64,000 nucleotides of DNA from Shimia litoralis (GTDB taxonomy: Bacteria > Pseudomonadota > Alphaproteobacteria > Rhodobacterales > Rhodobacteraceae), in NCBI RefSeq assembly GCF_005518135.1, contig NZ_SULI01000005.1, positions 109,073-173,072 on the forward strand, in the 5' to 3' direction. A program made the translations under genes and the position numbers. A model generated the notes under the pieces. The model was given only the letters and a program-made list of their open reading frames with translations. It had not been told where the DNA came from and searched no databases. This document shows positions 38,531-48,147 of the stretch, piece by piece (within the stretch, counting starts at the first letter, position 1; every line of letters begins with the position of its first letter).

Positions 38531-40192
38531 ATGCTGCAAATCGACCGTTGGAAACGGGTCCTGATCTGGACCGTGTGTGTGTTGGGGCTGTTGATGGCGG
38601 TTCCCAATGCGTTCTATGAAAGGGTCGAGGCGCATAATGACGCCGTGGCTTCGCTCGAGCTGGGGTATTCCGGCAATGGGCTAGAAGAGCAGGCTGGCAT
38701 GTGGCCAAGCTGGATGCCATCTTCTCTTGTGAATCTCGGGCTCGACCTGCGTGGTGGGGCCCATTTGCTGGCCGAAGTGCAGGTGTCGGACGTGTACGAA
38801 GCCCGCATTAAGGCCATGTGGCCCGAAGTGCGTGACCTGCTGCGTGCCGAGCGTGCCACAATTGGCACCATTCGACTGCAACCCTCTGACAGTGCTGAAC
38901 TGCGGATCAAGGTTTCCAAACCCGAAAGCATCGAAAGTGCTGCGACCTTGGTGCGTGGGCTGGGGCGTCCGGTCACGTCTTTGACTGGCGCGGCAGCGTC
39001 GGACATTACCGTGAATACAGAAGGCGGCGACATCGTGATCGCGTTGTCGGATGCAGAAAAGCTCGCCACGGATGAACGGACAGTTCAGCAAGCGCTAGAG
39101 ATTATTCGCCGCCGGATCGACGAAGTCGGCACACGCGAGCCCACTATTCAACGCCAAGGCGCTGATCGCATTCTTATTCAGGTGCCCGGCATTGGCTCGG
39201 CTGCTGAACTCAAAGAGATCATCGGGACAACCGCGCAATTGACCTTTAACCCAGTTGTGGGTCGCGGCACGAACCCGGATGTCAATCCGGGACCGGGCAA
39301 CGAGGTGCTGCCGTCCCAAGACGAAGAAGGCCTGTATTACACCGTCGAAAGCGCCCCTGTTGTCACAGGCGAAGAACTGGTGGATGCCCAACCGTCGTTC
39401 GACCAAAACAACACGCCTGCCGTGTCGTTCCGGTTTAACCCGTCGGGTGCGCGCAAGTTTGGCAATTACACCGCCGAAAACATTGGATCACCGTTTGCCA
39501 TTGTTCTGGATGGCGAGGTCGTCAGCGCCCCTGTGATCCAAGCCCACATCGCGGGCGGATCGGGCATTATTACCGGACGCTTTAGCGTTGAGGAAAGCAC
39601 CAATCTGGCCGTGCTGTTGCGCGCAGGTGCCTTGCCAGCAGGGCTTGAGTTCCTCGAAGAACGCACAATCGGACCGGAGTTGGGCCAAGACAGCATCGAA
39701 GCCGGGCAAATCGCTTGTGTCGTGGCATTCTTGGCGGTGCTGGTCTTTATGTTCCTGAGTTATGGCACCTTTGGTTTGTTTGCCAATATCGCCTTGATCA
39801 TCAACGTTGGCCTGATCTTTGGGTTGCTGTCCATGATTGGTGCGACCCTGACGTTGCCGGGCATTGCCGGTATCGTTCTGACAATCGGGATGGCTGTGGA
39901 TGCCAATGTGCTGGTGTTCGAACGTATTCGTGAAGAGTTGAAATCCGCCAAGGGGCCTGCACGGGCCATTGACCTTGGGTATGAGAAAGCGCTGAGCGCC
40001 ATTCTGGATGCCAACATCACAACCTTTATCACCGCTGCGATCCTGTTTGCCGTTGGCTCGGGGCCAGTACGCGGTTTTGCAATTACTTTGGCTTTGGGCA
40101 TCATGACCTCTGTATTCACCGCGATCTATGTGACGCGGTTGATTGTGGTCATCTGGTTTGAACGCCGTCGTCCCAAGACAATCGAGGTATAA
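38531..40192 (+). CDS. secD: Protein translocase subunit SecD
   Basis: 553 residues. One N-terminal span, then a large periplasmic domain with LGLDLRGGAHLLAEV, and five C-terminal spans with the GMAVDANVLVFERIREEL motif (proton-relay Asp). SecD and SecF use the proton motive force to draw proteins across after SecA action. It lies 21 bases after yajC and 3 bases before secF. Confidence 0.95.
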   Translation: MLQIDRWKRVLIWTVCVLGLLMAVPNAFYERVEAHNDAVASLELGYSGNGLEEQAGMWPSWMPSSLVNLGLDLRGGAHLLAEVQVSDVYEARIKAMWPEVRDLLRAERATIGTIRLQPSDSAELRIKVSKPESIESAATLVRGLGRPVTSLTGAAASDITVNTEGGDIVIALSDAEKLATDERTVQQALEIIRRRIDEVGTREPTIQRQGADRILIQVPGIGSAAELKEIIGTTAQLTFNPVVGRGTNPDVNPGPGNEVLPSQDEEGLYYTVESAPVVTGEELVDAQPSFDQNNTPAVSFRFNPSGARKFGNYTAENIGSPFAIVLDGEVVSAPVIQAHIAGGSGIITGRFSVEESTNLAVLLRAGALPAGLEFLEERTIGPELGQDSIEAGQIACVVAFLAVLVFMFLSYGTFGLFANIALIINVGLIFGLLSMIGATLTLPGIAGIVLTIGMAVDANVLVFERIREELKSAKGPARAIDLGYEKALSAILDANITTFITAAILFAVGSGPVRGFAITLALGIMTSVFTAIYVTRLIVVIWFERRRPKTIEV

Positions 40193-40195
40193 GCC

Positions 40196-41164
40196 ATGCG
40201 TCTGAGACTTGTTCCGGAAAATACCAAATGGGATTTCTTTGGCCGTCCGCTTTTGTGGCTTGGGTTGTCAGGGTTTTTGGTCGTGTTGGCGCTGGTGTCA
40301 TTCTTTGTTCAGGGATTGAACTATGGGATTGATTTCCGCGGTGGCACCACCATTCGCACCCAAAGCGCCGAAGTTGTGAATGTCGCTGAGTACCGCGGCG
40401 CGCTTGAACCTTTGGGGCTTGGCGATGTGACCATCACCGAAGTGTTCGACCCCAGCTTTGACGACAATCAAAACGTCACCATGATCCGTATTCAGGCCCA
40501 AGACGGCCAAGAATCTGTGTCTGCCGACTCGGTGCGCACCGTTTTGACTGCGCTGCAGACGGTCACGCCGGACATCATCTTTGTGTCCGTTGAATCCGTG
40601 GGGCCAAAGGTCTCTGGCGAGTTGATCCAAACGGCCGTGATCGCGGTGCTTTTGGCAATTGGTGCGGTGCTGATCTATATCTGGCTGCGGTTTGAATGGC
40701 AGTTTGCATTGGGCGCGGTTGCTGCATTGGTGCATGACGTTGTGCTGACCATCGGGGTGTTCTCCGAGTTGCAGATCAGGTTTGATCTGGCGATTATCGC
40801 CGCGCTGCTGACCATTGTCGGGTACTCGCTGAACGATACCGTGGTGGTGTTTGACCGCGTGCGGGAAAACCTGCGCAAGTACAAAAAGCTGGAGCTCAAA
40901 GAGGTCCTGAACCTGTCGATCAACGAAACGCTGTCGCGGACGGTGATGACCTCGGTCACGACGTTGCTGGCATTGATTTCGCTTTTCGTACTGGGCGGTG
41001 ACGTGATCCGTGGATTTGTATTCGCGATGATCTGGGGTGTGATCGTCGGGACGTATTCGTCGATCTTTGTCGCTTCGACGGTCTTGCTGAAACTTGGTGT
41101 AAAGCGCGACTGGTCCAAACCAGACAACAGCGCGGGCAACCAGTTTGCCAATATCGACGCCTGA
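40196..41164 (+). CDS. secF: Protein translocase subunit SecF
   Basis: 322 residues, six spans. The first periplasmic loop begins NYGIDFRGGTTIRTQ, and the SLNDTVVVFDRVRENLR segment carries the family motif and relay Asp; TLSRTVMTSVTTLLAL follows. It pairs with SecD. The following TSUP gene starts 2 bases after the stop. Confidence 0.95.
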   Translation: MRLRLVPENTKWDFFGRPLLWLGLSGFLVVLALVSFFVQGLNYGIDFRGGTTIRTQSAEVVNVAEYRGALEPLGLGDVTITEVFDPSFDDNQNVTMIRIQAQDGQESVSADSVRTVLTALQTVTPDIIFVSVESVGPKVSGELIQTAVIAVLLAIGAVLIYIWLRFEWQFALGAVAALVHDVVLTIGVFSELQIRFDLAIIAALLTIVGYSLNDTVVVFDRVRENLRKYKKLELKEVLNLSINETLSRTVMTSVTTLLALISLFVLGGDVIRGFVFAMIWGVIVGTYSSIFVASTVLLKLGVKRDWSKPDNSAGNQFANIDA

Positions 41165-41165
41165 T

Positions 41166-41909
41166 ATGATCGCTGACATTCTGGCAACGCCGGGTCTTTT
41201 CTGGCTATGTCTGACCATAGGAGCCGCGGGCATTGTCCGCGGCTTTACTGGTTTTGGCACTGCGCTTATTTTTGTGCCCGTGGCGGGGATGTTTTTGCCA
41301 TCGGCACAGGTGATCGCGTTGATCACCATGACGGGCGTTGCCAGCACCATGGCTTTGTTGCCCAAGGCATGGGGAACTGCACAAAAAGCCGATGTTGGCC
41401 TGATGGCAGGCGCCGCGCTGTGCACCGTGCCCATCGGGCTTTGGGTGTTGTCGTTGCTGGATCAGAACACCGTGCGTTGGGTGGTCACAGCCATTGCGAC
41501 GGTGATGTTGGGATCGCTGGTGACTGGGTGGCGATATCGGTCGCAGATTGGGCCAATAGGGTTGTTGGCGATTGGGGCGGCTGCGGGATTGTTTGGCGGG
41601 ATGACTGGTCTAACGGGGCCAGTGGTGATCTTGTTTTATCTGTCGGGCCTGCACAAAGTCGAAGTCGTGCGTGCCAATACGATCTTGTTTTTGGCCGCGC
41701 TGGATGTTGTGATCGTGAGCAATCTGATATGGCAGGGCATGACGAGTTGGACATTGTTTGGCGTGGCTATTGTGCTGGCAGTGCCGTATTTTGTGACCAC
41801 GCTGATCGGGCAGGCGCTCTTTGATCCGGCGCACGAGAAAATATATCGCATTGCGGCCTATGCTGTGATTGCGCTGGCGGTCGTCACTGGGCTACCGCTG
41901 TGGGATTAA
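41166..41909 (+). CDS. TSUP-family membrane permease
   Basis: 247 residues, about eight spans with the duplicated TSUP signature: AGIVRGFTGFGTALIFVPV and GLFGGMTGLTGPVVILFYL. Members move small anions, often sulfur-containing. ATG 41166 begins right after secF (TGATATG); a start at 41145 inside secF is possible but lacks support. It sits in the sec-ccm run. The protein differs from the TSUP at 9918; substrate unknown. Confidence 0.82.
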   Translation: MIADILATPGLFWLCLTIGAAGIVRGFTGFGTALIFVPVAGMFLPSAQVIALITMTGVASTMALLPKAWGTAQKADVGLMAGAALCTVPIGLWVLSLLDQNTVRWVVTAIATVMLGSLVTGWRYRSQIGPIGLLAIGAAAGLFGGMTGLTGPVVILFYLSGLHKVEVVRANTILFLAALDVVIVSNLIWQGMTSWTLFGVAIVLAVPYFVTTLIGQALFDPAHEKIYRIAAYAVIALAVVTGLPLWD

Positions 41910-41921
41910 GGAACTGAACCT

Positions 41922-42275
41922 ATGCAACTAAACGAGATCACATACTCTGACGCCATTCCGATCGACAGCTATGGTCCGGGGTTCTTTCGTATTGGCGGAC
42001 AGGTCATTGAGGGGGGCGCGTTTATTCACGCCTCAGGTGCCCGCAGTTGGCAGGGATATGAAGACACGCAACACATTTTGGAGCTTGCGCAGAAAATCGA
42101 CTTTGTGCTTGTCGGAACTGGTGAGAAGATGGATTTTGTCGACCCGACGTTTCGGACCACATTGGAAGATGCGGGCATCGGCGTTGAACCCATGGCATCT
42201 GCGACAGCATGCCGAAGCTATAACGTCTTGGTGTCAGAAGGCCGCCGTGTCGCCGCCGTTCTGCTGGCAGTCTAG
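41922..42275 (+). CDS. Mth938/DUF498-family protein
   Basis: 117 residues, complete alpha/beta Mth938-like domain: YGPGFFRIGG near the start, LVGTGEKMDFVDP in the middle and the end segment GVEPMASATACRSYNVLVSEGRRVAAVLL. Relatives include the NDUFAF3 assembly factor of respiratory complex I and bacterial homologues found next to secDF. Its role in bacteria is unsettled. AAGGAAC precedes the ATG. Confidence 0.88.
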   Translation: MQLNEITYSDAIPIDSYGPGFFRIGGQVIEGGAFIHASGARSWQGYEDTQHILELAQKIDFVLVGTGEKMDFVDPTFRTTLEDAGIGVEPMASATACRSYNVLVSEGRRVAAVLLAV

Positions 42276-42359
42276 CGGTCTGCGTGACAAGCGCACAGGG
42301 GTGTATACAGAGATGGCATTTTGCTTTTGTCATGCGTGCGGATGGGCTATGGCAGACAC

Positions 42360-42986
42360 ATGACACTGACTGTAACTGATCTGACAATCTCGCGTGGTGG
42401 CATTCCTGTTTTGGAAGGGCTGAATTTTCGCTTGGACGCGGGGCGTGCGCTTGTTTTACGCGGCCCCAATGGCGTTGGGAAAACCACGTTGTTGCGCACG
42501 GTTGCAGGTCTTCAGCCACCGGTCACAGGGCAGATCACCAATCCACCAGAAAGCATTGCCTATGCTGCCCACAGTGACGGGCTTAAGGCCACGTTGACCG
42601 TGGCCGAGAATTTGCATTTCTGGGCGGACATCTTTGGAACCAAAGGCATCGACAAGGCATTGGCGGGCTTTGATCTGGAGGGACTTGTTGATCGCCCCGC
42701 TGGCGCATTGTCTGCGGGACAAAAACGTCGATTGGGTCTGGCACGCCTTTTGGTTAGCGAACGGTCAATCTGGATTTTGGATGAACCAACTGTGTCCTTG
42801 GATGTGGCATCCGTGGCGATGTTTGCCGATGCGGTGCGTGCCCATCTTGCTACTGGTGGATCAGCCTTGATTGCCACGCATATTGATTTGGGTCTTGATG
42901 CGGATGTGCTGGATGTCGGCCCATTTCGCGCTGTGCCCGGATCAGGATCGGGTGATTTTGACGGGCTCGATGAGGGCTTCTTATGA
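42360..42986 (+). CDS. ccmA: Haem exporter ATP-binding subunit CcmA
   Basis: 208 residues, short ABC ATPase. Walker A GPNGVGKT at 35-42, signature LSAGQ at 117-121, Walker B WILDEP near 138-143. CcmA with CcmB, C and D releases holo-CcmE during cytochrome c maturation. ATG 42360 begins the domain; the frame upstream to 42321 is not needed. Overlaps ccmB by ATGA. Confidence 0.94.
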   Translation: MTLTVTDLTISRGGIPVLEGLNFRLDAGRALVLRGPNGVGKTTLLRTVAGLQPPVTGQITNPPESIAYAAHSDGLKATLTVAENLHFWADIFGTKGIDKALAGFDLEGLVDRPAGALSAGQKRRLGLARLLVSERSIWILDEPTVSLDVASVAMFADAVRAHLATGGSALIATHIDLGLDADVLDVGPFRAVPGSGSGDFDGLDEGFL

Positions 42987-43639
42987 TTGCGCTCCTGAGC
43001 CGCGATATGAAACTTGCGATGCGGGCAGGGGGCGGGTTTGGCCTTGGGCTTGCATTCTTTTTGATTGTGACGGTGTTGGTTCCCTTCGGGGTTGGCCCAG
43101 AGAGTGGCCTTTTGTCGAAAATCGCCCCCGGAATCTTGTGGTTGGGGGCGCTGTTGGCGTGCCTTTTGTCGCTGGATCGTATTTTGGCGCTGGACTGGGA
43201 AGATGGATCTCTTGACCTTTTGGCCACGTCACCGCTGCCTATGGAAGCTGTGGTCAGTGTCAAAGCGTTGGCGCATTGGATCACCACTGGGTTGCCTCTG
43301 ACGTTGGCGGCGCCGTTGTTTGGATTGCTCTTGAGCTTGCCAGAGGCAGGATACAAATGGTTGGTGATTTCGCTGATTTTGGGCACGCCCGCACTTTCGG
43401 TGATTGGCACGTTCGGTGCTGCTTTGACCGTGGGCCTTAAGCGCGGTGGGTTGTTGTTATCGCTGCTGGTGCTGCCATTGTATGTGCCGACGTTGATTTT
43501 TGGCGCCGAATTGGCGCGCCGCGGGGCCGTTGGTCTTGAGACGACAACACCCATGTTGATGCTTGCGGGGATCACCGCGGGCACCATTGCGCTGTTGCCT
43601 TTTGCAAGTGCGTTGGTGCTTCGGGTGAATTTGCGATAG
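42983..43639 (+). CDS. ccmB: Haem exporter membrane subunit CcmB
   Basis: 218 residues, six spans. The beginning [15 protein letters not shown] and the middle block [29 protein letters not shown] are typical of CcmB. It is the membrane partner of CcmA. After the stop come 108 bases without a gene before ccmC. Confidence 0.94.
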   Translation: MIALLSRDMKLAMRAGGGFGLGLAFFLIVTVLVPFGVGPESGLLSKIAPGILWLGALLACLLSLDRILALDWEDGSLDLLATSPLPMEAVVSVKALAHWITTGLPLTLAAPLFGLLLSLPEAGYKWLVISLILGTPALSVIGTFGAALTVGLKRGGLLLSLLVLPLYVPTLIFGAELARRGAVGLETTTPMLMLAGITAGTIALLPFASALVLRVNLR

Positions 43640-43747
43640 AACATGCGGGTTTGAAAATGTGATGAGGGTTTAACCCAAATCAAGGACGAGCGAGCAGCTC
43701 ACTGCGATGTGAGGTGCAATAGCCAAAGAGGGCAGGTAGGAAAAGAC

Positions 43748-44479
43748 ATGGCGTCTATCTGGGAATATGCAAATCCGGTCAAATTTATCCGGACTTCGGA
43801 AATGGTGTTGCCGTGGGTTTCGATCCTGGCAACGATCACCTTGGTTGTCGGGCTGGTGTGGGGATTTTTCTTTACCCCTGACGACTATCGCCAGGGGGCG
43901 ACAGTCAAAATCATCTATCTACACGTGCCTGCCGCGCTGATGGCGATCAACGTGTGGTTTATGATGCTGGTGACATCGCTGATCTGGTTGGTCCGGCGTC
44001 ATCACGTCTCGGCACTGGCTGCCAAAGCTGCCGCACCAGTGGGCATCATCATGACGGTCATCGCCCTGATTACAGGGGCGATTTGGGGCCAGCCGATGTG
44101 GGGCACATGGTGGGCGTGGGATCCGCGTCTGACCTCGTTTCTGATCCTGTTTTTGTTTTATCTTGGGTATATTGCGCTTTGGGAAGCCATCGACAATCCG
44201 GACACGGCGGCCGATCTGACGTCGGTATTGTGTTTGGTTGGCTCTGTGTTTGCGATCCTGAGCCGCTATGCGGTGAACTTCTGGAACCAAGGGTTGCATC
44301 AAGGTGCATCGCTGTCTCTGGATAAGAAAGAAAACGTGGCCGATGTGTTCTCGACGCCGCTTTATATCTGCATGGTGGGGTTTGGGCTTTTGTTCATTGC
44401 GTTGGTGTTTTTGCGCACCCGCACAGAAATTCATAAACGCCGCACCAAGGCGTTGTTGGCGCGGGAGAGACTGGGATGA
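43748..44479 (+). CDS. ccmC: Haem lyase-like protein CcmC
   Basis: 243 residues, six spans, with the tryptophan-rich haem-handling motif MWGTWWAWDPRLTS near 116-129 and histidines on both sides (YLHVPAA and NFWNQGLHQGAS). It hands haem to CcmE. ATG 43748 has GTAGGAAAAG upstream. Overlaps ccmD by ATGA. Confidence 0.95.
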   Translation: MASIWEYANPVKFIRTSEMVLPWVSILATITLVVGLVWGFFFTPDDYRQGATVKIIYLHVPAALMAINVWFMMLVTSLIWLVRRHHVSALAAKAAAPVGIIMTVIALITGAIWGQPMWGTWWAWDPRLTSFLILFLFYLGYIALWEAIDNPDTAADLTSVLCLVGSVFAILSRYAVNFWNQGLHQGASLSLDKKENVADVFSTPLYICMVGFGLLFIALVFLRTRTEIHKRRTKALLARERLG

Positions 44480-44628
44480 TGCCTGATCTGGGGAAATATT
44501 CTGACACGGTATTGTCGTCCTATATCGTGTCGATTGTGTTGTTGGTTGTGCTTGTCGCCATGAGCCTGTGGTCCGCGCGCAAGGCCCGCGCTGAGTTGAA
44601 AAAAATCGAGGATCGCCGAAATGGCTAA
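44476..44628 (+). CDS. ccmD: Haem exporter protein CcmD
   Basis: A 50-residue frame, short for gene callers. It begins MMPDLGKYSDTVLSSY, has one span (about 17-34, IVSIVLLVVLVAMSLW) and ends with a basic and acidic helix RKARAELKKIEDRR, the usual CcmD form. Its ATG overlaps the ccmC stop and its end overlaps the ccmG start by 8 bases. CcmD helps release holo-CcmE. Confidence 0.93.
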   Translation: MMPDLGKYSDTVLSSYIVSIVLLVVLVAMSLWSARKARAELKKIEDRRNG

Positions 44629-45178
44629 GATTTCACCGTTGATGATGGCTCCACCTGCAATTTTTGCAGGCTTGGCGGCGTTGTTTTTTATCGGAATGTC
44701 GCGTGAAAATCCGAATGATCTTCCGTCGATGCTGATTCAGAAAAGTGCACCCAGCGTTTCCGCGCTGCAGCCGCTGCTGGATACGCCATTGCTGACAGAT
44801 GAGGTGCTGGCGCAACCGGGCCTGAAGTTGGTGAATTTCTGGGGCACATGGTGTGTCGCCTGTCGGGCAGAACACCCAACATTGCTCAAGATCGAAGAGT
44901 TGCTGCCTGTAACCCTGCATGGCGTGAACTTTGACGACACCAAAGCCAAAGCCGAAGCGTATTTGCGCGAGGACGGCAACCCGTTCACGACTTTGGGCGA
45001 GGATGTCACCGACAAAACCAAGATCGACTGGGGCGTGTACGGCGCGCCGGAAACCTTTCTGATTGACGGGAATGGCACGGTTTTGTTGCGTATCGCGGGG
45101 CCAATTACCGAACGCGTCATCGAAAGAACACTTGGCCCAGCTGTGCAAAAGGCGATGACTGCGGCTCAAACCAACTAG
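44621..45178 (+). CDS. ccmG: Thiol-disulfide oxidoreductase CcmG/DsbE
   Basis: 185 residues, one N-terminal span (about 12-26) and a periplasmic thioredoxin domain with active site WCVAC (Cys78, Cys81) in FWGTWCVACRAEHP. A GVYGAPETFLID cis-Pro segment follows. It reduces the haem-binding cysteines of apocytochrome c. Last gene of the run; ccmE, F and H are not in the window. Confidence 0.95.
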   Translation: MAKISPLMMAPPAIFAGLAALFFIGMSRENPNDLPSMLIQKSAPSVSALQPLLDTPLLTDEVLAQPGLKLVNFWGTWCVACRAEHPTLLKIEELLPVTLHGVNFDDTKAKAEAYLREDGNPFTTLGEDVTDKTKIDWGVYGAPETFLIDGNGTVLLRIAGPITERVIERTLGPAVQKAMTAAQTN

Positions 45179-45235
45179 GGACACGCCGCTTGGCGCAGAC
45201 CAACCGCGCGGTTGTGAGAGACGAACCATCTTATC

Positions 45236-45272
45236 AAAGAGCCCTGCCAAATTGGCAGGGCTCTTTATTTTG
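45236..45272. terminator. Bidirectional terminator between ccmG and acnA
   Basis: AAAGAGCCCTGCCAA (45236-45250) pairs perfectly with TTGGCAGGGCTCTTT (45252-45266), followed by ATTTT. It serves both converging genes. Confidence 0.9.
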
Positions 45273-45276
45273 TGTG

Positions 45277-47964
45277 TTACGTCTTGGCCAAGTCCCGCAG
45301 CACATAATGCAGCACACCGCCGTGTTCGATGTATTCAATTTCCGGCGCTGTATCGATGCGGCACTTCAGGGTAATGACGCGCGTTGTGCCATCCGGTGAT
45401 GTAATGGTGCATGGCACCTCTTGCAGGGGTTCGATGGTATCCAACCCTGAGATCGACACAGTTTCATCTCCGGTTAGACCAAGCGTCTTTCGCGTATCCC
45501 CGTTGGTGAACTCAAACGGGACAACCCCCATTCCCACGAGGTTCGACCGGTGGATACGCTCGAAGCTTTCGGCAATCACCGCTTTGACCCCCAAGAGCGC
45601 TGTCCCCTTGGCCGCCCAATCACGCGACGACCCAGCCCCATATTGCGCACCGCCAAAGACAACCAGAGGCGTCCCCGCCTGTTGATACGCCATCGAGGCC
45701 TCATAGACCGACGTCTGGACGCCATCTGGGCCCTTGGTATACCCGCCTTCGACACCATCCAGCATTTCATTCTTGATACGGATATTGGCAAAGGTGCCGC
45801 GCATCATGATCTGGTGGTTGCCACGGCGTGATCCGTACGAGTTGAACTCGCGGACAGGCACGCCATGGTCGATCAGATACTGACCGGCGGGGGTGCTTTG
45901 GGCAAAGGACCCCGCAGGCGAGATGTGGTCGGTTGTGACCATGTCGCCCAATACCAACAGAACCTTGGCGTTGCTGATGTTTGATATCGTGCCCGGTTCA
46001 GCCCCCATATTCTGGAAATACGGCGGGTTCTGAATATACGTAGATTCGCTGGGCCAGTCGTATGTTTCTTGTTGGGGGACATCGACGGCCTGCCATTTGT
46101 CATCGCCTTTGAACACATCGGCGTATTTCGACAGGAACGCCTCGCGGGTCACTGTGGCCTGTACCAGATCCGCGATTTCCTGTGTGCTGGGCCAGATATC
46201 TTTCAGATAAACATCGTTGCCGTTTTTATCCTGACCAAGGGCATCGCTGGCAAGGTTGATGTCCAATGTCCCAGCCAGCGCATAGGCCACCACCAACGGG
46301 GGCGAGGCCAGATAGTTGGCGCGCACATCGGGTGAAATCCGCCCCTCAAAGTTGCGGTTGCCTGACAGAACAGACGTCGCCACAAGATCGCCCTCGGCAA
46401 TGGCCTCCGAGATTTCCTTTTGGATGGGCCCAGAGTTGCCGATACAGGTCGTACAGCCGTATCCCACAAGGTTAAAGCCCAGTGAATCAAGGTCTTTTTG
46501 CAAATCAGCCGCCTCGAGATAGGCCGACACAACTTGCGATCCAGGGGCCAGCGAGGTCTTGACCCACGGCTTGCGGTTCAGACCCAGCGCGGCGGCCTTG
46601 CGGGCCACAAGACCTGCGCCTATCATCACATAGGGGTTTGATGTGTTGGTGCACGACGTAATCGACGCAATCACGACTTTGCCCGATTCCATGGTGTACT
46701 CTTCACCTGCGACGGCAACCTCTTTGCCCATGGGACGCTTAAACGTCTCTTCCATTTCGCGACGAAATTCGGTCTGGCCTTGGCTTAGCGGCACATAGTC
46801 TTGCGGGCGTTTCGGTCCAGATATTGCAGGCACAATGGTACCCATATCGAGCGTCAACGTGTCGGTGTAAATCGGTGCGTAATCTGCGCCTCGCCAGAGC
46901 CCGTTTTCCTTGGCATAGGCTTCAATGAGGGCGATGCGGTTCTTGTCGCGGCCGGTGTTTTCCAGATAGCGCAGGGTTTCGCCGTCAATCGGGAAAAACC
47001 CACAGGTCGCGCCGTATTCGGGGGCCATATTGGCAATGGTGGCCCGATCCGCCAGTGGCAAACGATCCAGACCCTCGCCATAGAATTCAACAAATTTTCC
47101 GACAACACCCTTTGCCCGCAGCATTTCCACGACCTTCAGCACCAGATCAGTGCCCGTGGTGCCTTCGACCATGGCGCCTGTGAGCTCAAAGCCGATGACT
47201 TCGGGGATCAGCATGGAAATTGGCTGGCCCAGCATCGCGGCTTCGGCTTCGATGCCGCCAACGCCCCATCCCAACACGGCTACGCCGTTGACCATGGTGG
47301 TGTGGCTGTCTGTGCCCACAAGGGTATCGGGATAGGCCACGTCATTCCCGTGTTGATCGGTATCAGTCCAGACCGTTTGCGCCAGATACTCAAGATTTAC
47401 TTGGTGACAGATGCCGGTTCCGGGGGGCACAACGCGAAAGTTGTTGAACGCGGTCTGTCCCCATTTGAGGAAAGTATAGCGCTCCAGATTACGTTCATAT
47501 TCGCGGTCGACGTTCATTTGAAAGGCACGCGGATTGCCAAACTCGTCAATCATCACCGAATGGTCGATCACAAGATCCACAGGTACCTGCGGGTTGATCT
47601 TGCGCGCATCTCCGCCAAGGGTTTTGATCCCGTCGCGCATGGCCGCCAAATCGACGACGGCGGGTACGCCTGTGAAATCCTGCATCAGCACGCGGGCAGG
47701 GCGATAGGCGATTTCGCGCGGGTTCTGGCCCCCGTTTGCCCCCCAGTCGGCAAATGCCTTGATGTCGTCGATCGACACCGAAAATCCGCCATCTTCAAAT
47801 CGCAGCATGTTCTCGAGAACCACCCGAAGTGACGCAGGAAGTTTCGAAAAATCCCCCAAGCCGGCCTGTTGGGCGGCGGGGATCGAATAATAGGAAATTG
47901 ACTTGCCGTTGACGTGCAGTGTTTTGCGCGTCTTTGCGGTATCGTGTCCGACGGTGATGGGCAT
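45277..47964 (-). CDS. acnA: Aconitate hydratase A
   Basis: 895 residues, full-length AcnA/IRP type. Fe-S cluster cysteines are in TSCTNTSNPYVM and GYGCTTCIGNSGP. The swivel domain is at the C-terminal end (GAQYGAGSSRDWAAKG, with the substrate Ser/Arg loop). It interconverts citrate and isocitrate in the TCA cycle. ATG 47964 has AAGGAGG six bases upstream; the frame upstream lacks support. Single gene with its own terminator. Confidence 0.96.
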   Translation of the reverse strand: MPITVGHDTAKTRKTLHVNGKSISYYSIPAAQQAGLGDFSKLPASLRVVLENMLRFEDGGFSVSIDDIKAFADWGANGGQNPREIAYRPARVLMQDFTGVPAVVDLAAMRDGIKTLGGDARKINPQVPVDLVIDHSVMIDEFGNPRAFQMNVDREYERNLERYTFLKWGQTAFNNFRVVPPGTGICHQVNLEYLAQTVWTDTDQHGNDVAYPDTLVGTDSHTTMVNGVAVLGWGVGGIEAEAAMLGQPISMLIPEVIGFELTGAMVEGTTGTDLVLKVVEMLRAKGVVGKFVEFYGEGLDRLPLADRATIANMAPEYGATCGFFPIDGETLRYLENTGRDKNRIALIEAYAKENGLWRGADYAPIYTDTLTLDMGTIVPAISGPKRPQDYVPLSQGQTEFRREMEETFKRPMGKEVAVAGEEYTMESGKVVIASITSCTNTSNPYVMIGAGLVARKAAALGLNRKPWVKTSLAPGSQVVSAYLEAADLQKDLDSLGFNLVGYGCTTCIGNSGPIQKEISEAIAEGDLVATSVLSGNRNFEGRISPDVRANYLASPPLVVAYALAGTLDINLASDALGQDKNGNDVYLKDIWPSTQEIADLVQATVTREAFLSKYADVFKGDDKWQAVDVPQQETYDWPSESTYIQNPPYFQNMGAEPGTISNISNAKVLLVLGDMVTTDHISPAGSFAQSTPAGQYLIDHGVPVREFNSYGSRRGNHQIMMRGTFANIRIKNEMLDGVEGGYTKGPDGVQTSVYEASMAYQQAGTPLVVFGGAQYGAGSSRDWAAKGTALLGVKAVIAESFERIHRSNLVGMGVVPFEFTNGDTRKTLGLTGDETVSISGLDTIEPLQEVPCTITSPDGTTRVITLKCRIDTAPEIEYIEHGGVLHYVLRDLAKT

Positions 47965-48147
47965 GTTGGCCTCCTTCTTAGCAAAAAAACTAGGAGTCTC
48001 GCTGATGCATTTTTGACCGATCGTGTCGCTGTTATCAAGGGGCTGGCGGCGGGCGACGCATTTGGCGTGGGCACAGGCGGACTTCACCGTTGCCTCGCAA
48101 ATGGTTGATTGGTGTTTCAATCGGTCCCGACGTAGAACAGGTGAAAC

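Noticed and set aside
46801..47832. 343-codon open frame on the plus strand
   Set aside because: Opposite acnA, whose reading is certain; shadow composition.
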